From an uncultured Hyphomicrobiales bacterium (lineage in GTDB: Bacteria > Pseudomonadota > Alphaproteobacteria > Rhizobiales > Beijerinckiaceae): a stretch of DNA of 7,005 nt. The stretch lies in contig CAIZGQ010000659.1 of the NCBI GenBank assembly GCA_903932565.1, positions 1 through 7,005 on the forward strand, given 5' to 3'. The position numbers were made by a program, and so were the translations under genes. Under the pieces are notes generated by a model. It worked only from the letters and a program-made list of their open reading frames with translations, was not told where the DNA came from and searched no databases. Below are positions 1-5,872 of this stretch, one piece after another; the stretch's first letter is position 1, and every line of letters begins with the position of its first letter.

Positions 1-707
1 ATGTCCCAGCGGCGGTTGCCAACCCACATGCCGGCGCGAATCTTCGAGCGAAGGTCGCCGGACGCATCGAGCAGGCTGAGATATTGAGAAATGTGCGCAT
101 TGGCGCCCTCGCCCACCACAAACGGTAGGCTGAGATAACGCTCGTCGCGCAGCGTATCGATTGGGGTCCCATCGGCAGCCACGACCTGCACATTGCCGTC
201 GCGCTGCCAGACCGCAAAGGGCTCGCGCTCGGTCAGCGCAATGACGATCTGATCGGGATACAATTTGCGGACTGTTGCATCCTTGATCAGCGGCGCACGC
301 AGCAGGCCAGCGCGCATATCGTCGACGTCCGCAAAAACCAAAGAATTGCGCGGCGTCACACCAGCGGCTTCAAGAGTTTCCTTGGTCTCCAGTTCCTTTT
401 GGCCGGTGATCGTCACGGCCTTGATGCCCAGGCCCACCGCGCGGGCCATGACATCGCGAACATCGCCATAATCGGCCACGAAGGCGCGGTACTGCCCGCC
501 CAGCATAATGCCAGCAAAGCCGGTTGCGACCAGGAGCGCGAGAACCAGCGTGACGCCAAAGCCAGGGATCTGCATGACGTGCAGCGCGCGGGCCAGCAGG
601 TGCCGACGCCGCGCCTCACGCTTGCGAGCCCGCAGCATGGCGGCCTTGCTCCCCCGCGAGGGAGCCGGCCGGGCTTCGGGCAACCGTTCGGGACGCCCCT
701 GCGGCAT
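1..707 (-). CDS. ftsQ: Cell division protein FtsQ, N-terminal part (runs off window edge)
   Basis: FtsQ is a bitopic inner-membrane divisome protein that links early division proteins to the late septal peptidoglycan machinery (FtsB/FtsL and FtsW/FtsI) through its periplasmic part. I translated 235 codons by hand. Residues 1-45 are a strongly basic cytoplasmic tail (RARKREARRR near 26-35). Residues about 49-69 form one membrane helix (GFGVTLVLALLVATG...). Residues about 96-163 are the POTRA domain (KAVTITGQ, then GVTPRNSLVF, APLIKDATVRKLYPD and IALTEREPFAVW). The visible end (AGMWVGNRRWD) falls in the FtsQ beta domain, so the last part is missing only because the window stops. The gene lies 32 bases after ddl on the same strand, the usual alphaproteobacterial ddl-ftsQ order. 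The ATG at 707 is the first in-frame ATG after the ddl stop but has no ribosome binding site close by. An in-frame CTG at 722 sits better relative to the strong AGGGAGG at 740-734, so the start is uncertain by five codons. Confidence 0.93.
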   Translation of the reverse strand, partial: MPQGRPERLPEARPAPSRGSKAAMLRARKREARRRHLLARALHVMQIPGFGVTLVLALLVATGFAGIMLGGQYRAFVADYGDVRDVMARAVGLGIKAVTITGQKELETKETLEAAGVTPRNSLVFADVDDMRAGLLRAPLIKDATVRKLYPDQIVIALTEREPFAVWQRDGNVQVVAADGTPIDTLRDERYLSLPFVVGEGANAHISQYLSLLDASGDLRSKIRAGMWVGNRRWD

Positions 708-733
708 AGCCGCGAGGGCCAGCGCAGGTGAGG

Positions 734-740
734 CCTCCCT
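734..740 (-). promoter_or_regulatory. Strong Shine-Dalgarno AGGGAGG between ddl and ftsQ
   Basis: On the minus strand AGGGAGG begins inside the ddl TGA stop (740-742). It is the only strong ribosome binding sequence before ftsQ. It is 26 bases from the ATG at 707, too far for normal use, but 11 bases from an in-frame CTG at 722. It also sits in a near-palindrome with the CCTCACCT that follows. Confidence 0.5.
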
Positions 741-1663
741 CAACGGTCGCAGGTTGCGTCGTCCACCATCCATTTCACCAGCTCACCGAACGAGTAACCA
801 GCATCTGCTGCGAGTTCCGGCACAAGGGAGGTCTCGGTCATGCCGGGTTGAGTGTTCACTTCCAGCACCACGAGTTCGTCTCCGCCAGCGGATGAATCGT
901 CGTATCGGAAGTCAGTTCGGCTCACGCCGCGGCACCCGAGCGCCCTATGCGCATCGAGGGTTAACTCTTGGACACGATGGTAAATTTTCGGTTTAATTTT
1001 TGCCGGCAAGATGTGAATTGACCCGCCTTTGGCGTATTTTGCGTCATATCCATAGAAAGTTTCGGACACCGGCTTGATCTCAATGACGGCGAGCGGTTTG
1101 TCGTCCAAAACCGCGCATGTGAGTTCAAGCCCGGCAACATAGCGCTCGACCAAAACCATCTCGCCGTGCGGCCAGTCATCCGCGAGCAAATCGGTCGGCG
1201 GATGATTGTCGCCTTGCTTGACGATATAGACGCCAACCGACGAGCCCTCATTCACTGGCTTGATGACATAAGGCGGCGTCATGATGTGGCCGCGGCCGGC
1301 ATCCTTGTGATGCACTGTCTTGCCCGGCGCGACGGGCACGCCAGCGGCGGCCAGAACCGTCTTGGCGACATCCTTCTGCATGGCAAGGGCCGAGGCGAGC
1401 ACGCCTGAATGTGTGTAGGGAATGCGCAACGTCTCCAGCACACCCTGAATGGTGCCGTCTTCTCCGACGCGCCCATGCAGCGCATTGAACGCGACATCGG
1501 GCTTCAAATCAGCAAGCACAGCGGAAATGTTGCGGTCGACATCCACTGGTGTGACCTTGAAGCCCTGGGACTCCAGTGCGCGCGCGCAGGCTGCGCCCGA
1601 GCGCAACGACACGTCGCGCTCGGCTGACCAGCCGCCCATCAAAACTGCAACATGCTTTGCCAT
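740..1663 (-). CDS. ddl: D-alanine--D-alanine ligase (DdlB type)
   Basis: This cytoplasmic ATP-grasp enzyme joins two D-alanines, with ATP, into the dipeptide that MurF adds to the peptidoglycan precursor. The 307-residue length is normal (E. coli DdlB has 306). The N-terminal domain has GGWSAERDVSL at 10-20, with Glu15 matching the substrate-binding Glu15 of E. coli DdlB, and HGRVGEDGTIQG at 63-74. YTHSGVLASALAMQK (83-97) ends in ATP-binding Lys97. The ATP-grasp part shows KPVNEGSSVG (135-144, with Lys135 and Ser141), the omega-loop SETFYGYDAKY (200-210, Tyr210), SRTDFRYDD (248-256, with Arg249 and Asp251) and LEVNTQPGMTETSLVP (267-282), whose Glu268 and Asn270 bind Mg and Gly274/Ser279 bind the second D-Ala. 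No catalytic residue is missing. ATG at 1663 has GAGGA seven bases upstream. The next gene is ftsQ. A murB gene, the usual neighbour upstream in this phylum, is absent here, and a 433-base gap precedes ddl instead. Confidence 0.97.
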   Translation of the reverse strand: MAKHVAVLMGGWSAERDVSLRSGAACARALESQGFKVTPVDVDRNISAVLADLKPDVAFNALHGRVGEDGTIQGVLETLRIPYTHSGVLASALAMQKDVAKTVLAAAGVPVAPGKTVHHKDAGRGHIMTPPYVIKPVNEGSSVGVYIVKQGDNHPPTDLLADDWPHGEMVLVERYVAGLELTCAVLDDKPLAVIEIKPVSETFYGYDAKYAKGGSIHILPAKIKPKIYHRVQELTLDAHRALGCRGVSRTDFRYDDSSAGGDELVVLEVNTQPGMTETSLVPELAADAGYSFGELVKWMVDDATCDR

Positions 1664-1749
1664 CTCAAGTCCTCTTGGCCTCGTCCTAGGTCGACATCGC
1701 CCGGCCCAAAGGCCGAAACGACGCGCGTGGCAGGGACAGGTCGCGCGGT

Positions 1750-1772
1750 GGAAACCGGATCAATTGGTTTCC
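1750..1772. repeat. Operator-like inverted repeat GGAAACC-N9-GGTTTCC
   Basis: Two perfect 7-base arms, GGAAACC (1750-1756) and GGTTTCC (1766-1772), flank nine bases (GGATCAATT). It lies 78-109 bases upstream of the ddl ATG, inside the leader if the promoter near 1910 is real. The symmetry and AT-containing centre fit a dimeric-regulator site. As RNA it would form a stem of 7 pairs, extendable by wobble pairs. There is no T run after it, so it is not a standard terminator. The binding factor is unknown to me. Confidence 0.4.
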
Positions 1773-1894
1773 GGACGAACGCGGCCGTCTGCCTCGTTCA
1801 TCCACTAGGGGAACACGCAACACAGACGCAAGAACAGGGAAGCTACAGAGGGAAAAGCGACGGCAGTGCCGGGACGCATCGGCGCAAAGCGCCT

Positions 1895-1953
1895 GATTCC
1901 AATTCGAATCATAGCACGTTTGAGCCGTTATGAATCGCTGAAGGACCTGACTC
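1895..1953. promoter_or_regulatory. Cluster of four GANTC (CcrM-type) sites
   Basis: GANTC occurs at 1895-1899 (GATTC), 1906-1910 (GAATC), 1932-1936 (GAATC) and 1949-1953 (GACTC). The first two form an inverted repeat with starts 11 bases apart, about one helical turn. Elsewhere in the window I count about a dozen sites by eye, so four in 59 bases is a clear local excess. In Alphaproteobacteria CcrM methylates GANTC, and promoters of cell-cycle genes, including division genes, carry such sites and can respond to GcrA. The location upstream of ddl-ftsQ fits that role. The role itself is inferred. Confidence 0.6.
1908..1936 (-). promoter_or_regulatory. Candidate promoter for ddl-ftsQ with extended -10
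   Basis: On the minus strand TGCTATGAT gives an extended -10 (TGn followed by TATGAT, 1913-1908, one mismatch to TATAAT). Seventeen bases upstream is GATTCA (1936-1931), a poor match to TTGACA. Both hexamers overlap GANTC sites, an arrangement compatible with a GcrA-assisted promoter that does not need a good -35. Transcription would start near 1901, giving a leader of roughly 240 bases before the ddl ATG. Assigned by eye only. Confidence 0.4.
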
Positions 1954-2062
1954 GGGCCTTATGGCGTATCGCGACAGGAAAAACGGGTGGCGCACACCAG
2001 GCGCTTGAAGCCGCTCGCACCGAGGGCTCGCGCATCAAAGCCGTATGCTGTCACGAAAGGTT

Positions 2063-2090
2063 CGGGCCGACGCAGCGCGCCGTCGGCCCG
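2063..2090 (-). terminator. Hairpin after the L,D-transpeptidase gene, possible terminator
   Basis: A perfect 10-base inverted repeat (CGGGCCGACG at 2063-2072, CGTCGGCCCG at 2081-2090) with an 8-base loop starts seven bases after the transpeptidase stop codon. The stem is GC-rich and should be very stable. On the minus strand it is followed by AACCTTTCG, so the U tract is weak. It could be an intrinsic terminator of low efficiency, or a 3'-end-protecting stem with Rho doing the termination. Confidence 0.6.
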
Positions 2091-2096
2091 TGATGA

Positions 2097-2933
2097 TCAC
2101 ATCACGCTGACGCGGGTGCCCACCGGAATGCGGGTGTAGAGATCAAGCACATCGGCATTCAACATGCGGATGCAGCCGGACGACACCGCGTGGCCGATGG
2201 TGTCGGGCTCATTGGTGCCGTGGATCCGGAACAACGTGTCCTTGTTGTTCTGGAACAGATACAGCGCCCGCGCCCCCAGCGGGTTGCTCATGCCGCCATC
2301 CATATGGACGGGCAGATCGGGGCGGCGGGCGACCATTTCCGGTGGCGGCGTCCAGCCAGGCCAGACAGCCTTGCGGCCAATCATGGCTGTGCCCTTCCAG
2401 GAAAAGCCCTGACGACCAACGCCGATGCCGTATTCCCATGCCTGGCCATTGCCAAGCGAGAGATACAGCTTGCGGGTCTTGGTCTGGATGGTGATGGCCC
2501 CGGCTTCGCTGTTGGTCGGGTCCGACACCATGCGGCGCGTCGACCGCCCATCGATCTCGGAATCGTAATTGTAGAGGCTGGAATAGTTCGGGTCCGCATC
2601 CGGCGGCAAGGGCACGCGGCGCGCACCGGCCTGCGGGGCCGCTTGGGGGAAAGCCGATGGCGCAATGGCGGCCACGGGCGCTTGTGCGGGCGCGCGATCG
2701 ACACTCGCGCGTGGCTGATAGCGGGAGGAGTCGGACGGGTCGTAGTAATACTGCGATGTCTCGCGCGGGTCGGCCGTCGCGGCTGGTGGCAGCGGGCGGC
2801 TGTAGGGCGAAGACATACGCCCGTTGAAACCCTGCGCCATGGCAGGCGCCGAGAGCGCCGTTGCGGCCAGCGTGATCCATAGAAGCTTGCCCAAGCTGGA
2901 CGTGGGAGCGGGTGAACGGGGCTGCGGCTTCAT
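2097..2933 (-). CDS. Exported L,D-transpeptidase (ErfK/YbiS/YcfS/YnhG family)
   Basis: Enzymes of this family act in the periplasm on peptidoglycan. They use an active-site cysteine to make 3-3 cross-links or to attach proteins or free amino acids to the third residue of the stem peptide. The 278-residue product has a signal peptide (residues 1-33, hydrophobic run LLWITLAATALSA, likely cleavage after APAMA). Residues 34-130 are a low-complexity Pro/Ala/Tyr-rich linker. The YkuD catalytic domain starts near 145 (GAITIQTKTRKLYLSL) and ends with FRIHGTNEPDTIGHAVSSGCIRM (235-257). The catalytic pair would be His238 or His248 with Cys254, followed by Arg256; the HGTN and SSGCIRM signatures are intact. 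The ATG at 2933 is preceded by a weak GAGAG. The exact reaction (cross-linking or anchoring) cannot be told from sequence. It is co-oriented with ddl but separated by a hairpin and 433 bases, so shared transcription is doubtful. Confidence 0.93.
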   Translation of the reverse strand: MKPQPRSPAPTSSLGKLLWITLAATALSAPAMAQGFNGRMSSPYSRPLPPAATADPRETSQYYYDPSDSSRYQPRASVDRAPAQAPVAAIAPSAFPQAAPQAGARRVPLPPDADPNYSSLYNYDSEIDGRSTRRMVSDPTNSEAGAITIQTKTRKLYLSLGNGQAWEYGIGVGRQGFSWKGTAMIGRKAVWPGWTPPPEMVARRPDLPVHMDGGMSNPLGARALYLFQNNKDTLFRIHGTNEPDTIGHAVSSGCIRMLNADVLDLYTRIPVGTRVSVM

Positions 2934-2978
2934 GTGCGTGACTCTCTGTTACAGATCGATTTGACGGCTTTCGCCGAC

Positions 2979-3008
2979 ATTCAAAGAAGGTCTTTGGCTC
3001 AGGGTCAA
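2979..3008 (-). promoter_or_regulatory. Candidate promoter for the L,D-transpeptidase gene
   Basis: On the minus strand TTGACC (3008-3003) and TTGAAT (2984-2979) are separated by 18 bases, a fair sigma-70-type match. The transcript would start near 2972, about 40 bases before the ATG at 2933. A GANTC site (GACTC, 2940-2944) lies in this leader. Confidence 0.4.
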
Positions 3009-3077
3009 GCTCAGCATCGGCATCCTTGGTGACAGCTTCATCACATCAACGCGATGGCCTCGACCCAAGCACTTAAG

Positions 3078-3111
3078 TCTTGCCGACGAAATCTTGCGGC
3101 CTCAGTCTTGC
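3078..3111. repeat. Three TCTTGC units with exact 14-base spacing
   Basis: TCTTGC starts at 3078, 3092 and 3106. The outer two copies extend to AGTCTTGCC (3076-3084 and 3104-3112). They lie in the gap just after the SGNH hydrolase stop and upstream of the transpeptidase promoter candidate. The regular spacing is clear but the array is short and may be chance. Confidence 0.35.
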
Positions 3112-3119
3112 CCTGAAAA

Positions 3120-4574
3120 TCAAGGGGTCCGGGGCCAACGGAAATCGTCGGCGCGGCCAGCGCGCGGCTCAACCGGTCGACCTTCCACAAGCACCTGTTC
3201 AACCAATGAAGCAGGTGCAGCCGGACGCCGAAGTGCCGTGCGGCTCGGCGTCGCCAATTGCCCGCCGGGCGAAATAACCGGCGTTGTCAAAGGCAGAACG
3301 GCACCTGCAGCCGGCTTGATGGGGATCACGGGTTGCAACGCTGCGGCGGGGGCAGGCAGCAGCGCCTGCAAATCATCGGGTGCCCGCGCGGGTTGACTGG
3401 ATGGCACATCAATTTTCGGCTGGTTCACCGGCTGCGACAGACTCGGGTCCGCGGGCGACACTTGCGGCGCAAGATTGGCGATCGTCGGATCGATCACCGG
3501 GCGCGCCTGATCCAGTGCGCGGCGGATTTCGATTTCAGCAAAATGCGCCAGCTTGCGCGCGCCCGCTTTGGTGAAATGAACGCCATCAGCCGATCGAAGT
3601 TTGGTGATCTGTCCCCCAAGGTCGGGGCCATAACTTGCAAACATTCCCCGGTCGTCCGCGAATGGTTCCCAAATGTCGACATAGGTCGCGTGATTGGTAT
3701 TGGCGGCCTCGCGATAAATTTCGTTGGCGCGCAGAAGCGTCGCCGACAAACGGTCGCTCTTCACAATTGGCGCACTGAGCCAGACCAGCGGGATTTTGCG
3801 ATCGCGAAACGCTTGATCGATAGCTTCGACACGCTGCGTATAAATTTGCTTCCAGCGCGGTGACTGCGGCTCGGCGACAACGTTGCCGTCGCGCAAAACC
3901 TGATTGTCATTGCTGCCAATCATCATCACCGCAAAATCGATTCTGTCCGGGCCGTTGGCGAGATCGCGTGCGCCCTTGACCCAATCGTAATAATCATCGC
4001 GGACGAGGCCGGTGTTTTCCTTGGCGCGCTGCAACACCACGACATTGCGGCTTTCGCCAAACGCCTCCGTCAGGCCCTGGCCCAGCATCTGGCCCATGCT
4101 GTCGCCCATGACCAGGACTGTGAATGTCGCCTGTGGCACGGCGGGCGCTTGCGCGGCCTGGTTGGGCTCGATGCCGGGCGGATTTGCTGCTGTTGGCGGG
4201 GCACTGGCGTCCGCCGGGCGAGCTTCCTGCGGCGCATTGGGGTCGGCCGGTGGCACCTCATTGGGGCCGGCCGGGCGCGCATAGCCCAGCACAGGCGCGG
4301 CGCGCCGGATAAGGCGCGTTGGCCGCTGCACGATCGGGCCTTCCAGCCGCCGGCGCGCGGCATCCGCTCTCAGGCGCTCCTGAACCCAATAATGGGCCCC
4401 ATCGTCGCCATCCAGCGCGCTGGCAGGCATGCTCACGAGCGGTGCCAGAACCGCGGCCACAAGGCCGGCCACGGCAAACCTGCGCCAACGCGATGCGCGA
4501 AACGGAGCAACAGCGGAGAAGGACGGTTCTTTCAACATGGCCAAGACCATACTCAAATCCGCAGCTTCCTGCAT
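3120..4574 (-). CDS. Exported SGNH-type hydrolase, DUF459 family
   Basis: SGNH hydrolases are serine esterases or deacylases; for the DUF459 family no substrate is firmly established. The 484-residue product begins with a long basic n-region and signal sequence (about 26-53, RASRWRRFAVAGLVAAVLAP..., likely cleavage after MPASA). A Pro/Ala-rich linker follows (about 100-148). The hydrolase core begins with TVLVMGDSMG (152-161, nucleophile Ser159 in block I). Block III is GSNDNQ (220-225, Asn222) and block V is ADGVHFTKAG (329-338, Asp330 and His333). The tail from about 358 is Pro/Ala-rich and likely disordered. All SGNH catalytic residues are present. The start is uncertain: AGGAAG at 4570-4565 lies inside the longest reading and would serve a TTG at 4556 or ATG at 4550; an ATG at 4538 is also possible. 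It begins 30 bases after the DUF1501 gene and is probably co-transcribed with it. Confidence 0.9.
   Translation of the reverse strand: MQEAADLSMVLAMLKEPSFSAVAPFRASRWRRFAVAGLVAAVLAPLVSMPASALDGDDGAHYWVQERLRADAARRRLEGPIVQRPTRLIRRAAPVLGYARPAGPNEVPPADPNAPQEARPADASAPPTAANPPGIEPNQAAQAPAVPQATFTVLVMGDSMGQMLGQGLTEAFGESRNVVVLQRAKENTGLVRDDYYDWVKGARDLANGPDRIDFAVMMIGSNDNQVLRDGNVVAEPQSPRWKQIYTQRVEAIDQAFRDRKIPLVWLSAPIVKSDRLSATLLRANEIYREAANTNHATYVDIWEPFADDRGMFASYGPDLGGQITKLRSADGVHFTKAGARKLAHFAEIEIRRALDQARPVIDPTIANLAPQVSPADPSLSQPVNQPKIDVPSSQPARAPDDLQALLPAPAAALQPVIPIKPAAGAVLPLTTPVISPGGQLATPSRTALRRPAAPASLVEQVLVEGRPVEPRAGRADDFRWPRTP
4565..4570 (-). promoter_or_regulatory. Ribosome binding site candidate within the longest reading of the DUF459 gene
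   Basis: AGGAAG on the minus strand lies just after the first possible ATG (4574), with 8 bases to a TTG at 4556 and 14 bases to an ATG at 4550. The ATG at 4574 has only GTGGG directly in front of it. This favours a start six or eight codons further in. Confidence 0.35.
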
Positions 4575-4604
4575 CCCACGAGTTTGACGCAGACCATAAC
4601 CCTC

Positions 4605-5837
4605 TCACGCCGCGATGAGGCCCTGAATGGGCCGAACAGCCGCAGAGTCCGGGAAGACTTTTTCGCCTAGAACTGCGGCTGACAGACCGAACTGATCGGC
4701 CAGGACGCCCTTCAGGACTGCCCGAAGATCCGTCGTCGGCGCAAGATCGCGCGCTTGATACAATTGCGCTGGTTTCAGACCAGGCCAATTGGCAATGACA
4801 CGGCCGCCCCGGATGGCCCCGCCGGCCAGAAACGCGACAGTGCCGGTCCCGTGGTCCGTGCCCACCGTGCCGTTGATCTTCGCCGTGCGGCCAAATTCCG
4901 TGATGGCGACGATGGCTGTATCGGACCAGCGCGGACCCAGGCCTTTCTTGAATTCGTCAAACGCCCCATCGAGCCCCGACAGCAGCATGGCGAGACGCCC
5001 CGTTGGGCCCCCCTCATTGGCATGGGTGTCCCAGCCATCAAAGGCGAGGGCGGCAATGCGCGGACCATCGTCGGCCGCCATCAGTTTGGCCGCGCCCTGC
5101 GCCGCCTGCCGCATGCCCGCAACACTATCAAATCCTCCACGTGGTTTTGTATCACTGCCCATTTCACGCATGGCGATACGGTCGATGTTGAGACCATCGC
5201 TAAGGGCATTGCCGAGCGCTGCATCCTGATGCCGGTAAAGATCAAGTAATCGCGTCGCCAAATCATCCCCCGCCGACACCAGATTTGTCGGTGCCCATCC
5301 CACAACCTGTGCCCCGCCGCGCAACACCAATGGTGTGATAGCGCCCACCGAGAGGGCACCTTTCGCGCTGATGCGATCGCCGTGCGGCATCGCCTCCAGC
5401 GCGCGGTTCAGCCAGCCAGACTGCGTGCGGCCTGGTCCCGCAAAGCCACTTTCGAGCACGTCCTGCCCGTCGAAGTGCGAGCGCTCGCGGTAAGCGGTCG
5501 CGGTGGCGTGGACAACTGCCGATTGGCCCTGTTTGAACAGGCTGTGAAAGACCGGCATGCCGGGGTTGAGCGCGAAAAACGGATCAAGCGGCAGCGCTGC
5601 ATTCGCCCCCTCGAGACGCAGCGCGATGTCGCCGTGCAGGCCCGCATAGTCGGGATCCCCAACCGGCCCCACCGCGGACAGACCATCCAAGGCTCCACGC
5701 AAAATAATCACGACAAGGCGGGGGTCGCGTGCCGAGGCCGCCGAACTCAGGCGCGGCAGAAACGCCGTTGCGCCGAACGCGCCGCCTGCGCGCAGGAACT
5801 GCCGACGACCAATGTTTGAAAAGATGCGAGGCGACAT
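4605..5837 (-). CDS. Tat-exported DUF1501 protein (alkaline phosphatase-like superfamily)
   Basis: DUF1501 proteins belong structurally to the alkaline phosphatase/sulfatase superfamily and are usually encoded next to DUF1800; the reaction is not established. The start used is the ATG at 5837, because AAGGA at 5850-5846 stands 8 bases before it. This gives 410 residues beginning MSPRIFSNIGRRQFLRAGG, a twin-arginine signal for folded export. An upstream GTG (5870) or ATG (5846) would add 11 or 3 residues but has no well-placed ribosome binding site. Numbering from the GTG at 5870, visible motifs are LRGALDGLSAV (57-67), RSHFDGQDVLESG (130-142), DGWDTH (278-283), TEFGRT (324-329) and TDHGTGT (338-344). 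Asp62, Asp281, His283, Asp339 and His340 are plausible metal ligands by analogy with alkaline phosphatase. It begins 35 bases after the DUF1800 stop, so the two are almost certainly one operon. Confidence 0.9.
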   Translation of the reverse strand: MSPRIFSNIGRRQFLRAGGAFGATAFLPRLSSAASARDPRLVVIILRGALDGLSAVGPVGDPDYAGLHGDIALRLEGANAALPLDPFFALNPGMPVFHSLFKQGQSAVVHATATAYRERSHFDGQDVLESGFAGPGRTQSGWLNRALEAMPHGDRISAKGALSVGAITPLVLRGGAQVVGWAPTNLVSAGDDLATRLLDLYRHQDAALGNALSDGLNIDRIAMREMGSDTKPRGGFDSVAGMRQAAQGAAKLMAADDGPRIAALAFDGWDTHANEGGPTGRLAMLLSGLDGAFDEFKKGLGPRWSDTAIVAITEFGRTAKINGTVGTDHGTGTVAFLAGGAIRGGRVIANWPGLKPAQLYQARDLAPTTDLRAVLKGVLADQFGLSAAVLGEKVFPDSAAVRPIQGLIAA

Positions 5838-5845
5838 GGCGTTCA

Positions 5846-5850
5846 TCCTT
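5846..5850 (-). promoter_or_regulatory. Ribosome binding site deciding the DUF1501 start
   Basis: AAGGA on the minus strand is 8 bases from the ATG at 5837. It directly abuts the ATG at 5846 and so cannot serve it. This supports a start at 5837, which leaves a short n-region before the twin-arginine motif. Confidence 0.5.
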
Positions 5851-5872
5851 GTATCAGAATCGTTTTTCACGA

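Larger units (their letters stand above)
1664..2096. other. 433-base intergenic region upstream of ddl-ftsQ
   Basis: I find no convincing gene here. Read towards ddl, the region holds a hairpin after the transpeptidase stop (2063-2090), four GANTC sites with a candidate promoter (1895-1953), a 13-base hairpin GGCGC-AAA-GCGCC (1881-1893), a 23-base inverted repeat (1750-1772) and a small CGGCC-CAAA-GGCCG hairpin (1702-1715) in what would be the ddl leader. An open frame on the plus strand (1866-2093) has no recognisable product and runs through the hairpin. I see no tRNA, no remnant of murB and no insertion-sequence end. Confidence 0.7.

Noticed and set aside
960..1040. AT-richer patch inside ddl with TTAA motifs, considered as a CtrA site or internal promoter
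   Set aside because: The TTAA half-sites lack the 7-base spacing of a CtrA box, and the low GC comes from Lys/Ile codons of a conserved Ddl segment (ILPAKIKPKIYHR).
1895..1912. TTCGAAT resembling a tRNA T-loop on the minus strand
   Set aside because: The flanking bases do not pair as a T stem, and no acceptor, anticodon or D arm can be drawn around it. The bases are better explained as two GANTC sites in inverted orientation.
1866..2093. Plus-strand open frame (75 codons, GTG start) in the gap before ddl
   Set aside because: No recognisable product and no well-placed binding site. It runs through the GANTC cluster and the 10-base hairpin, which explain the region better. A small gene is not fully excluded.
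2190..2882. Long plus-strand open frame (about 230 codons) antisense to the transpeptidase gene
   Set aside because: It mirrors a well-supported gene in GC-rich DNA, is rich in Arg/Gly with no recognisable domain, and has no ribosome binding signal that sets it apart. It is a shadow frame.
3258..3863. Plus-strand open frame (about 200 codons) antisense to the DUF459 gene
   Set aside because: Arg-rich, no known motif, fully inside a gene with intact catalytic motifs on the other strand.
5838..5870. Longer DUF1501 reading from the GTG at 5870 or ATG at 5846
   Set aside because: Neither has a usable ribosome binding site, while AAGGA is correctly spaced for the ATG at 5837 and leaves a normal twin-arginine signal.
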